Shown piece after piece: positions 1-7,980 of a stretch of 64,000 nt of DNA. Made by a program: the position numbers and the translations under genes. Each line of letters starts with the position of its first letter. The first letter of the stretch is position 1. The notes beneath the pieces are model-generated. The model saw only the letters and a list, made by a program, of their open reading frames with translations. It was not told where the DNA came from and made no database searches. The DNA comes from Sulfitobacter sp. D7 (lineage in GTDB: Bacteria; Pseudomonadota; Alphaproteobacteria; Rhodobacterales; Rhodobacteraceae): positions 2,480,001 through 2,544,000 of the forward strand of contig NZ_CP020694.1 of NCBI RefSeq assembly GCF_003611275.1, given 5' to 3'.

Positions 1-741
1 GGGGGTGGGCGTGTCAAACGCTTTGCCCCAACGGTCATTGAAATCCGTCGGCAGGCCCAAGGGATCTTTGCCCGTCAGCGTGGCATATTGCACCATGGCG
101 ACAAAGTAGTGGCCCAGATCGTTCAGGTGGATGTCATCGGCAAAAAGCGCGTCGATCTCATTCAGCCCCGGCACACGTTCGGCGGCGATTTCATCGTAAA
201 GCCGCGCCATCGCTTGCCCGGCGGGGATCACCTCAATCGTCGCAGTGTCAGAGCTGCGCCCATCGCTCACCGCCGCCGCGATCCCCTCCCATGCGGGCAG
301 ATCATTTTGCAACCGTTCGCGCCAAGGGATATGGGCGTGGTCGTCATAGGCCACTGCCTCTCCGCTGCCGCTTTTCAGCGAATGCCATGTCTCTTGCAGA
401 TAGACCTTCACCGTCGCATTGGCCGCCGCAGCAAGGCCAAAGAAAGCCTGCGCATAGACTTCGGTATCCGACCAACGGGTGTGATTGGCCAGCGGGATCG
501 CCTCGGTCAGGATCAGATGGGTGGTCTGCCCTTCGGGCAAGACAGTGCGGGCATCCACGCCCTCGGCCCGGTCAGATTCGTCCCAATTATAACGCAGGGG
601 CGCGCCGTTGATGATCTGCGCGCGCACCTCGCCCTGCCCCACCCCGGCGCGCAGCGCCTCTTGCAACATATCCGGCCCGTCCGCCCCAAAAAGGCTGTGG
701 CCCACCATCAAGACCGAGAACAGCCCGCCCAGACCGCTCAT
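1..741 (-). CDS. SGNH/GDSL-like hydrolase, C-terminus cut by window edge
   Basis: Open from an ATG at 741 to the first base of the window (247 codons, no stop), so the C-terminal end is missing. An early GHS motif (about residues 14-16) and a late D-D-I-H-L-N-D motif resemble the Ser block and the Asp/His block of SGNH esterases. It is a recognisable paralog of the next gene upstream (738-1682): both share GHSL, ETWH, IPAGQ and the IH.ND block. Its start codon overlaps that gene's stop as ATGA, so the two are translationally coupled. No clear signal peptide is visible. Inference: an acyl- or acetylesterase acting on the glycan or lipid product of this locus. Substrate unknown. Confidence 0.72.
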   Translation of the reverse strand, partial: MSGLGGLFSVLMVGHSLFGADGPDMLQEALRAGVGQGEVRAQIINGAPLRYNWDESDRAEGVDARTVLPEGQTTHLILTEAIPLANHTRWSDTEVYAQAFFGLAAAANATVKVYLQETWHSLKSGSGEAVAYDDHAHIPWRERLQNDLPAWEGIAAAVSDGRSSDTATIEVIPAGQAMARLYDEIAAERVPGLNEIDALFADDIHLNDLGHYFVAMVQYATLTGKDPLGLPTDFNDRWGKAFDTPTP

Positions 742-1682
742 GCCGCGACCCCGCTGTCGGGATGGGCGCGGACCACGTCCCAGACCACGCGCTGCATCAG
801 TGCTGCGGCCTCTGCACTTGGTGTGTCAGCCGGGGTGCCATCCGCGCGGGTCAACTGATGCGGCAGCCCCGCCGGGTCGCGGTGATAGAGCGTTGCGTAA
901 TGGGTCAGCGCCACAAGATAGGCCCCCTGATCGTTGAAGTGAATCGTATCGCGGCGGCCTTGCTCATCGCGCGAAAAGAGGTTCTGCAGGCTGATGATGC
1001 CGCCCACCCCTCCGGCCGCATCGACTGCGCGGGCAAAGGCCGCCATGACCTGCCCGGCGGGGATCAGATGAATGGGCCGGTCCGATTGCTGCAAAGCGGG
1101 GTAGATCACCTGCTGCCGCCAGTATTGATCGAGGTCACGGTCGATGCGGTTCAGCCACCCCTTGCCATCGTCGGTGTGATGCCATGTCTCATAAAGATAG
1201 ACGCGCGTGTCGGGCCGGGCCGCCTGCGCCAGATCGGCCCAGCGGGCAAGGTAGTCGGGGCTGTCGTGGTAGCGGATGGCGTCGGCAAGCTCGACCATCT
1301 CGGTCAAAACCAGGGCGTCGTAATCGCCCGAACCGATCGCCGCCCGGGCGGGCCGGTGCTGCGCATGGTCATTAGAGCGCTCAAACCCATTCACCGGCAC
1401 ATTCGGCTCCCAATGGTCGCGCAGCGAACTGCCCCAGCCGGTTTGACTGTGATAGCTGTGCCCGGCCCCCGCCATCTGCGCCAGCATCGCGGGCATGTCT
1501 CGGCCCACCAGTGAATGCCCCAGATGGTAGACCTGCATCGGCCCCGTCGGCGGGGTCAGCGGCGTGGCATAGAGTTGTTCCGCGCGGTCCTGCACCTGCG
1601 CCCGGCGAAAGACCCAAGTCCCGCCGCCGAGGCTGGCAAGAGCGGCGCCCCCCAGAAAGGCACGGCGAGAGAGTGCGACCAT
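738..1682 (-). CDS. Exported SGNH-like hydrolase with twin-arginine signal
   Basis: 314 aa from the ATG at 1682. An earlier in-frame start would overlap the phosphopantetheinyl transferase gene, and this one directly precedes the twin-arginine sequence SRRAFLGGAALASLGGG, a Tat-type signal. The mature part has GHSLVG (Ser block), ETWHHTDDG, IPAGQVMAAF and DTIHFNDQGAYL (Asp/His block), as in GDSL/SGNH esterases. Seen: tandem paralogy with the downstream partial gene and a 4-base ATGA overlap with it. Inferred: an exported esterase that removes or transfers an acyl group on the product of the NRPS/PKS/glycosyltransferase locus. The family assignment rests on these short blocks only. Confidence 0.75.
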   Translation of the reverse strand: MVALSRRAFLGGAALASLGGGTWVFRRAQVQDRAEQLYATPLTPPTGPMQVYHLGHSLVGRDMPAMLAQMAGAGHSYHSQTGWGSSLRDHWEPNVPVNGFERSNDHAQHRPARAAIGSGDYDALVLTEMVELADAIRYHDSPDYLARWADLAQAARPDTRVYLYETWHHTDDGKGWLNRIDRDLDQYWRQQVIYPALQQSDRPIHLIPAGQVMAAFARAVDAAGGVGGIISLQNLFSRDEQGRRDTIHFNDQGAYLVALTHYATLYHRDPAGLPHQLTRADGTPADTPSAEAAALMQRVVWDVVRAHPDSGVAA

Positions 1683-1686
1683 GAGA

Positions 1687-2367
1687 TCAAGCTCCTTTGC
1701 GATCAATCTGCCCAATCGCCACCCCGCTGACAAGGTGGCCCGCCACCGAAACGATCCGCCCCGGCAGCTTCTCGCCGCGCTTAAAGCGTTCAGTGTCTTG
1801 GGTAAATTGCGCGTCAAAAGCGGGGTTTTCGGCGGATAGGGTTACGTCCAACCGATCAAAGCCAAAGAGCGTTTTGGTGAGCGGATATTGCGCCTTATAG
1901 GCCGCCTCCTTGGCGCAGAAGATGCGTTTGGCGGCGGCGAGATCAGCCCCACCGAGGCGGGTAATCTCGGACGGAAGACAGATTTCTGCAATCAGGTCGT
2001 CGGGCAGCGGGCTGTCTTCTTCGATGTCGACGCCCAGTGCCACCACATCAGAGCACCGCGCCAGCACGGCGATGCACCACACATCGGAATGGCTGATCGA
2101 ACCGGTCAGGCCCTGCGGCCAAATCGGCGCGCGGTCGGTGCTGGCCAGCACCGGCGCAGGCGGGTGGCCAAGGGCCTGCATCGCTTCGCGTGCGGCGTGG
2201 CGTCCGGCGGTGAATTCGGCGACCCGCTTGGGCCGTGCACGTGCGATGACGGCGGCTTCGTCCCCCAGCAATGGCGGATGGGGCCTGTCGATCTGGGTTA
2301 CAGCAACGGCGACTGGCAGATCGAACAGACTGCGGACTGCGGTCTTGATCTCGGCCTCTGCCGTCAC
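1687..2367 (-). CDS. 4'-phosphopantetheinyl transferase, Sfp/EntD type
   Basis: 226 aa from a GTG at 2367, one base after the NRPS stop (TGA at 2371-2369), with a GGCGGGG ribosome-binding site 5 bases before it; an alternative GTG at 2397 would overlap the NRPS gene. Family motifs are visible: GSISHSDVW, ALGVDIE (Mg-binding acidic residues) and IFCAKEAAYKAQYP, the W/F-S/C-x-KE-A-x-x-K signature. The enzyme transfers the phosphopantetheine arm of CoA to a carrier-protein serine. Its location right behind the NRPS and in one operon with the PKS makes their two carrier domains (the GGHSL motifs) the likely substrates. Confidence 0.9.
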   Translation of the reverse strand: MTAEAEIKTAVRSLFDLPVAVAVTQIDRPHPPLLGDEAAVIARARPKRVAEFTAGRHAAREAMQALGHPPAPVLASTDRAPIWPQGLTGSISHSDVWCIAVLARCSDVVALGVDIEEDSPLPDDLIAEICLPSEITRLGGADLAAAKRIFCAKEAAYKAQYPLTKTLFGFDRLDVTLSAENPAFDAQFTQDTERFKRGEKLPGRIVSVAGHLVSGVAIGQIDRKGA

Positions 2368-2368
2368 C

Positions 2369-5300
2369 TCAACCCCGCCCGCGGGCGCGCTCGGCACGCA
2401 TGAGGCGACGTTTCGACATGGTTTCGGTCCGGGCAGGCGTTTCGGCGGCTGGGGGCGCCTTGGGCGGTTCGGCTTTCTGGCCGTCCAATCCATCAATATG
2501 CGCCGCCAATCCCGCAAGGGTCGGGAAACGGAAGATATCGGTGATCGACAGCGCGCTGGCGCCCAAGGCCGCCTTGATATCGCGATGCGCCTGCACCGCC
2601 AGCAGCGAATGCCCCCCAAGAGCAAAGAAGTTATCGCCGCCGCGAATGTCCCCGATGCCCAAAAGCGCGCCCCAGACCTGCGCGATGGCGGCTTGGCTGT
2701 TGCCGTCTTGCGTGGCCGTCTGTGGCGCGGCGGCAGGTGCAGCACTGCGTTTGACCGGGGCGGGCAAGGCCTTGCGGTCAATTTTCTTGTTGGGCGTCAA
2801 GGGCATGGCGGGCAACGTTACGATGGCCTGTGGCACCATGATATCGGGCAGATGGGCGGCCAGTTGCCGCCGCGCCGCGTCGCTGTCGACCGCCGCATCG
2901 GCGACCACATAGCCGACCAGTTGCGCACCCCCCGGCCCCGCATCATCGCGCAGCAGGGCCACGGCCTGACCCACCCCCGGCAGATCGGCCAGCCGTGCTT
3001 CGACTTCCCCAAGCTCAATCCGGTGGCCGCGTATCTTGACCTGCGCATCGGCGCGGCCTTCGAAATGCAGCACGCCTTCGGCGTTCATGCGCACCAGATC
3101 GCCCGTGCCATAGAGACGCCCGTGGCCCGCGAAGGGATCGTCGATGAAACGCGCGGCGGTCATCTCGGCCCGTTGCCAATAGCCCTGTGTCACGCCAGCG
3201 CCCCCGATCCAAAGTTCACCCGCCGCACCGATCGGCAGCACCTGCCGCGCGGCGTCAAGGACATGAACCTGCGTGTTGGCAATCGGTGTGCCGATGGGGG
3301 CCGTGGTGCTGTGGGTGTCTTGTAGCACATGGGTGGTCGACCAGATCGTCGTCTCGGTCGGGCCGTACATGTTCTGGATCTGCGCCTGCGTCGCCGCACG
3401 CAAAGCGCGTGACAACGTGCCGGGCAACGCCTCCCCCCCGACCATCAGCGCCTTTACCCGCGCCAAAGCGCCACGTGCCTCATCGTTCATCACCATCATC
3501 TGCGCCATCGAGGGCGTGCATTGCAGATGGGTCACGCCATGGCGCACGATCTGCGCGGCGATTGAGTGGTCGTCCTCTGCCGGTTGCCCACCCGCATTGG
3601 CGCGGCGCAGCACATCGGCCAGCGGCTTCAGCCCCGCCATCACCTTGTCGGTGGGAATGCCATAGTCGATCAGGCAGGCGATCTCATCGACACCGATCCG
3701 CTTGAGTTGCTCGGCCCGCGCCAGCCCATCTGCCACGGTGCCAAACATGCCACTGTCGTTGAAATAGCGTTGAAAGGCGAACTCTAGGATCGCATCCATT
3801 TCTTCGGCCGAGAGCCCTTCGAGGTCGATCTCAAACGGGTTTGTCGTGCCGGCCGGTTTCTTGAAGGCCGGAAAGGCCCAAGCGTATTGTTTGATCAGCC
3901 CCGCCGCCGAGCGCAGGTAGTCCTTCATGGGCGCGCGGGCGATTTCCTCGGCCTCGGCGCGGGTCTCGGCGAGATAGCTGTGCAACATGACGGTGACCCG
4001 GTGAACCGCCGGGTCATGGCCCGCACCGCGCAGGGCGTCGTGGTAGATCTTGATCTTGTCCGCCACCTCTTCCACCGATTGGCCGAGCAGGTGGGTCAGC
4101 ACATTGGCCCCGATCTCTCCTGCTTCTTTCCACGTTTGTGGATTGCCCGCCGTGGTGACCCAGATCGGCAGCCTGTTCGAGACGGGGCGCGGCTGCGTTA
4201 CCACCGCGTGGGGCGTGCCATCGGCACGGGGGAATTCCACCGGCTCCCCGGCCCAGAGTTTGCGCAACTGGTCGATGGCGTCATACATCGCGGGCTTGTT
4301 CTGCGGCGGCGTGTTCTCCGGGCGCAGCACGAAGTCATCGGGCTGCCATCCGCTGGCGATGGCCAGTCCCACGCGCCCGTTTGTCAGGTTGTCGATCACC
4401 GCCCATTCCTCGGCGATCCGCGCGGGGTGATGCAGCGGGGCGACGCAAGACCCGGCCCGCACATCAAGGTTCTGCGTCACCGCGGCCACGGCAGCGCCTG
4501 TGACAGAGGGGTTCGGATAGGGGCCGCCGAAGGCATGGAAATGCCGCTCGGGCGTCCAGACCGCGTTGAAGCCATTGGCATCGGCGAATCGCGCACCTTC
4601 CAGCAGCAGCTCGTATTTCTTGGGGCCGACCCCGTCGTCATTGCCCCAGTAAAACAGGTTGAAGTCGATCTTGCGGTCGCTGGTGGCAATCGGCCCGTTC
4701 GACATCAGCGCCCGGCTATCGTCGCCGGCCAGCACCAGTTTGCCCCCCCGTGCGAGGGTCCAGAACAGTTCCAGCACCGAGATATCGAAACTGAGGCTGG
4801 TGACAGCGAGCCAGACAGCGCCCGCCTCATGATCGATCCGGTCGTCCATCCCGGCAAAGAAATTCGCCACATTGCCGTGGCTGACCATCACGCCCTTGGG
4901 CGTCCCGGTCGAGCCGGAGGTATAGATCAGATAGGCAAGGTCATCCGGCCCCGCGCTGGCGGCAGGGTTCACGTCCGAAGCCGTGGCGAGGCGCGGGTCG
5001 CGGTCCAGCTCCAACACCTGCGCGCCTTGCGCGGGCAGGCTGGCGGAAAGGACCGATTGCGTGACCACGACCGCAGCGCCACTGTCTGAAAGGTAATGTG
5101 CCAGACGGTCCGCCGGATAGGCCGGATCAAGCGGCACATAGGCGGCGCCAGCTTTCAGGATGCCAAGCGTGCCCACCAGCAGGTCCACCCCCCGTGCAAC
5201 GCAAAGCGCCACCGGCATCCCCGGCCCGGCCCCCATGTCACCCAGCACATGCGCCAATTGATTGGCGCAGGCGTTCAGCGCGGCATAGCTAAGCGTCTCC

Positions 5301-6973
5301 CCCTCGAACACCAGCGCGGGGGCCTCGGGTGTGCGCGCCACCTGCGCCTCAAAAGCGGCATGGATGGTGAGGTGTTCATAGTCGCGCGTCGTCGCGTTAA
5401 CGCGGGTCAGGAGCTGCATCTCGGTCTCTGGAAGGGCCCAGAGGGTGCCGCAATCTGCAGCCTCGGAGATGTTGGCGAAAGCCGCCGCAAACCGCGCGGC
5501 GAGGAGGTTGATCGCGGCATCGGTCAGTCGCGTGCTATCCGCAAAGAGGCGCGCGCCCCCCGCCCCGAGGCAGAGGGTCAGCGCCGCACCCGCGAGCGGT
5601 TCACTGTCAAAGGACAACGCAAAATCCGGAGTGCCAAGCGCTTCAATCGCCGGGTCGCGCAGCGGCAGATCACGCGCGAAACCTGCCGCGTCCTTCGCGC
5701 GGGCAAGTTGTGGTTCTACCTGTGCGATCAGTTCCGCCACGGGCAAGCCCGCCTCTGCCGCGATGGTGACCGGCAACCAATCGGCGATCAGCGGCGCGGA
5801 TTCCCCTTTGCGGCTGAGGGCGATGCCGCCTTCTGTTGCCCCGGCGCTGCGCAGCGCGACGAGGGCTGCGGCTGCGGCCTGCTGCGAAAGGTCACTCCCC
5901 TGCGGCAGCGCGATCTCTCGCTCTGCCCATGTCGTTGTCGTTTCAACTGCGGTGGCCAAGGGGACCGGCAGCGCCTCAAACCCGGTCAAAGCGCGCCGCC
6001 AATGTGCCTCCTCAGCCGAAGCCGGAGCGCTGCCCGCCGTGTGTGGCACTTTATCACCGGGGGCAAAAAACTGGGCCGGAGCAATACTCTCACCCGCCAT
6101 ATCGCGCAGATCATAGAGGGCGATATGGGCATCGCGCGCCGCCACGACCACCCGCGTGCTGTCGACCTCGACAACCTCGCCGGGGGTGCCGCCTTGGCCC
6201 GCCAGCACCTCGACGCGGGAAACGGCCAGCACCGCGCCTGCCGCGCCTGCCGCGCCTGCCGCGCCTGCGAGTTTTGCCGTGGTCAAAGGGTTCCAATAGG
6301 CCCCGAAATCCAAGCCACGGACCAGCGCGCTGATCTCTCCTGCGGTCTTGGTAAAGTCGATCAGCCCGCAGTTCTCGGGCCGTTTGTCCTTCGCGAAATA
6401 GCTGCGCTGACGCAGGTCTTGGGCGGTGCCTTGCAGCTTGCCGCTTTCCAACTGGGCCAGCACTGCGCCAAAGCTTTCCATCCCGGCGGCGTAGCATTTA
6501 GAGTTGAGGCTAAAGGCCGTCTCATCGGGCGCGATCTCTACCTCCCGCTGCGCCAGCAGGTCACCGGTATCAACGCCCGCTTCAATCAGATGCCAACTGA
6601 CCCCATGCTGCGCCTCGCCGTTGATGATTGCCCAAGCGGGCGTGTTCAGCCCAGCATAGCGCGGCAGGGGCCCATCGTGGAAATTGACCGCGCCACGTGT
6701 GGGCAGGGCCAAAACCGTCTGAGGGATCAGCCGCAGGTTGGCGATGCTCAAAAGCCAGTCGGCGGCCAGACCCATGGGCAGCAGATCTTCCGCATCGCGG
6801 CGAAGGACCAGCCCCTGCCCTTCGGCCCAAGCGCGCACCGCGTCATCTCGGGTGATTACGGCGGCGATCCGATGGCCGCCCGCCAGCAGCATGTCGCCGC
6901 AGGCAATGGTCAGAGATTCGTCGCCCATCAAGAGCGCGGAAAACGGTTCTGTCTTGAAGCTGGCGGTCATCAA
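2369..6973 (-). CDS. NRPS-like starter protein: formyltransferase - partial C - A (split by luciferase-like monooxygenase) - PCP
   Basis: 1534 aa. Residues about 10-300 resemble methionyl-tRNA formyltransferase, with NFHDGPLP (near 95) and AGVDTGD supplying the N/H/D triad. Residues about 330-510 look like the second half of a condensation domain with no HHxxxDG. The adenylation domain starts near 530: LSYAALN (A1), YTSGSTGTPKG (A3, near 682), FDISVLE (A4). A luciferase-like, FMN-dependent monooxygenase (about 757-1124; FYWGNDDG, TPERHFH, IASGWQPDDF) is then inserted, after which adenylation resumes with NMYGPTETT (A5, near 1197), TGDLVRM, KIRGHRIELGE and NKKIDRKALP (A10). The carrier Ser lies in FALGGHSLL near 1455. 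No thioesterase. The hand-aligned specificity code reads DILQMGMIWK, two residues from the known glycine code DILQLGLIWK. Inference: it loads, and perhaps formylates and oxidises, glycine for the PKS. Confidence 0.93.
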   Translation of the reverse strand: MMTASFKTEPFSALLMGDESLTIACGDMLLAGGHRIAAVITRDDAVRAWAEGQGLVLRRDAEDLLPMGLAADWLLSIANLRLIPQTVLALPTRGAVNFHDGPLPRYAGLNTPAWAIINGEAQHGVSWHLIEAGVDTGDLLAQREVEIAPDETAFSLNSKCYAAGMESFGAVLAQLESGKLQGTAQDLRQRSYFAKDKRPENCGLIDFTKTAGEISALVRGLDFGAYWNPLTTAKLAGAAGAAGAAGAVLAVSRVEVLAGQGGTPGEVVEVDSTRVVVAARDAHIALYDLRDMAGESIAPAQFFAPGDKVPHTAGSAPASAEEAHWRRALTGFEALPVPLATAVETTTTWAEREIALPQGSDLSQQAAAAALVALRSAGATEGGIALSRKGESAPLIADWLPVTIAAEAGLPVAELIAQVEPQLARAKDAAGFARDLPLRDPAIEALGTPDFALSFDSEPLAGAALTLCLGAGGARLFADSTRLTDAAINLLAARFAAAFANISEAADCGTLWALPETEMQLLTRVNATTRDYEHLTIHAAFEAQVARTPEAPALVFEGETLSYAALNACANQLAHVLGDMGAGPGMPVALCVARGVDLLVGTLGILKAGAAYVPLDPAYPADRLAHYLSDSGAAVVVTQSVLSASLPAQGAQVLELDRDPRLATASDVNPAASAGPDDLAYLIYTSGSTGTPKGVMVSHGNVANFFAGMDDRIDHEAGAVWLAVTSLSFDISVLELFWTLARGGKLVLAGDDSRALMSNGPIATSDRKIDFNLFYWGNDDGVGPKKYELLLEGARFADANGFNAVWTPERHFHAFGGPYPNPSVTGAAVAAVTQNLDVRAGSCVAPLHHPARIAEEWAVIDNLTNGRVGLAIASGWQPDDFVLRPENTPPQNKPAMYDAIDQLRKLWAGEPVEFPRADGTPHAVVTQPRPVSNRLPIWVTTAGNPQTWKEAGEIGANVLTHLLGQSVEEVADKIKIYHDALRGAGHDPAVHRVTVMLHSYLAETRAEAEEIARAPMKDYLRSAAGLIKQYAWAFPAFKKPAGTTNPFEIDLEGLSAEEMDAILEFAFQRYFNDSGMFGTVADGLARAEQLKRIGVDEIACLIDYGIPTDKVMAGLKPLADVLRRANAGGQPAEDDHSIAAQIVRHGVTHLQCTPSMAQMMVMNDEARGALARVKALMVGGEALPGTLSRALRAATQAQIQNMYGPTETTIWSTTHVLQDTHSTTAPIGTPIANTQVHVLDAARQVLPIGAAGELWIGGAGVTQGYWQRAEMTAARFIDDPFAGHGRLYGTGDLVRMNAEGVLHFEGRADAQVKIRGHRIELGEVEARLADLPGVGQAVALLRDDAGPGGAQLVGYVVADAAVDSDAARRQLAAHLPDIMVPQAIVTLPAMPLTPNKKIDRKALPAPVKRSAAPAAAPQTATQDGNSQAAIAQVWGALLGIGDIRGGDNFFALGGHSLLAVQAHRDIKAALGASALSITDIFRFPTLAGLAAHIDGLDGQKAEPPKAPPAAETPARTETMSKRRLMRAERARGRG
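6232..6267. repeat. Four perfect 9-bp tandem copies (CCGCGCCTG) in the NRPS gene
   Basis: Four identical units, 6232-6240, 6241-6249, 6250-6258 and 6259-6267. On the coding (minus) strand they give a Gly-Ala-Ala-type tract in the C-terminal subdomain of the formyltransferase part, near residue 240. Unit length is a multiple of three, so copy-number change would keep the frame. Confidence 0.9.
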
Positions 6974-7980
6974 CGGTCCTCCGTGGCGGGGCTACGGCTT
7001 GGGTCTTGGACGGCGGGGGCCGCGCGCCTCGCGGTGAGCGCATGGGCCGCGAGGTCACGGTAAAAACCGGGGGCGTCTTCTGGCTGGCGTCCGGTCAGCA
7101 GGCAGCGCAGGCGGTGCAATCCGCCCCCGGCAAGCCGAGCACAGGTGGCCAAAGCGGCATAGGCGCGGCCATGGTTCTTGGCGAAATAGCGGTGGCGACT
7201 GTCGAACCAATAGCGCGGCATCCGGCGCCATTCCTTCATCCCGGTCGAGACCGAGCCAACGTGAACGCAGCGCGCCTGAGGCACATACCAGCAGTCCCAC
7301 CCAGCCCGCGCGGCACGCAGGCAAAAATCAGTTTCCTCATAATAAAGGAAATACGCTTCGTCGAAGAGACCGACATCAGCCAGCATATCCCACCGCATCA
7401 TGACACTGGCACCGGCCACCCAATCGACCTCTGCGGCCTCTTCCGGCAAGGGCGGGGCCACCACGGCAGAGGACAGCAGTCGCGTCAGTGGGCCCAACCG
7501 CGCGGCAGCTTCCAACTCGCCCGCGGCAGAGGGGAACCGGAAGGCCGTGGCATGGGGCAGATCATCCTCGCCGCGCACATGGCTTCCGGCCAACCCGGCG
7601 CGGGGGTGGTTCTGTAGATGATCCAACAGCGTCCCGATACAGCCCCGATCAAGGAAGGCATCCGAGTTCACCACATGCACGAAATCCGGCGCTGCCCCGT
7701 CGGACATCCCCGCCCGCATGGCAATGTTGTTGCCCGCCCCGAAGCCACCGTTGCGGGGCGATGTGATCAGCCGCACCCGATTGCCCGCACCCCAGCCCCG
7801 CGCGGCAATCTCCTGCGCCAAGAGCGCGGCAGAACCGTCGCCGCTGTCGTTGTCAACGATCACCAGTTCGGCATGGGTCTGGGGCATATCGGCCAAAGCG
7901 GCCTCAGCCGCGCGCAGGGTCATCTCTGCGGTGCGGTAGTTGAGAATAATGACCAAAAGGCGGGGTGATTGTTGCATCAT
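6970..7980 (-). CDS. Family 2 glycosyltransferase, rhamnosyltransferase-like
   Basis: 336 aa, sandwiched between the PKS and NRPS genes with ATGA overlaps on both sides. GT-A features are seen: VIILNYRT at the start, VIVDNDSGDGS, NGGFGAGNN, VVNSDAF in place of the DxD, VDWVAGASVMMR and YYEETDFCLRAARAGW, the usual C-terminal signature of GT2 enzymes related to rhamnosyltransferases. No membrane segment stands out. Its tight coupling with the NRPS and PKS genes suggests glycosylation of the assembly-line product, or attachment of that product's scaffold to a glycan. Donor sugar unknown. Confidence 0.88.
   Translation of the reverse strand: MMQQSPRLLVIILNYRTAEMTLRAAEAALADMPQTHAELVIVDNDSGDGSAALLAQEIAARGWGAGNRVRLITSPRNGGFGAGNNIAMRAGMSDGAAPDFVHVVNSDAFLDRGCIGTLLDHLQNHPRAGLAGSHVRGEDDLPHATAFRFPSAAGELEAAARLGPLTRLLSSAVVAPPLPEEAAEVDWVAGASVMMRWDMLADVGLFDEAYFLYYEETDFCLRAARAGWDCWYVPQARCVHVGSVSTGMKEWRRMPRYWFDSRHRYFAKNHGRAYAALATCARLAGGGLHRLRCLLTGRQPEDAPGFYRDLAAHALTARRAAPAVQDPSRSPATEDR

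Noticed and set aside
5096..7063. Plus-strand open frame of 655 codons
   Set aside because: Antisense to the NRPS gene, whose motifs are continuous on the minus strand. Arg/Gly-rich composition typical of a high-GC shadow frame.
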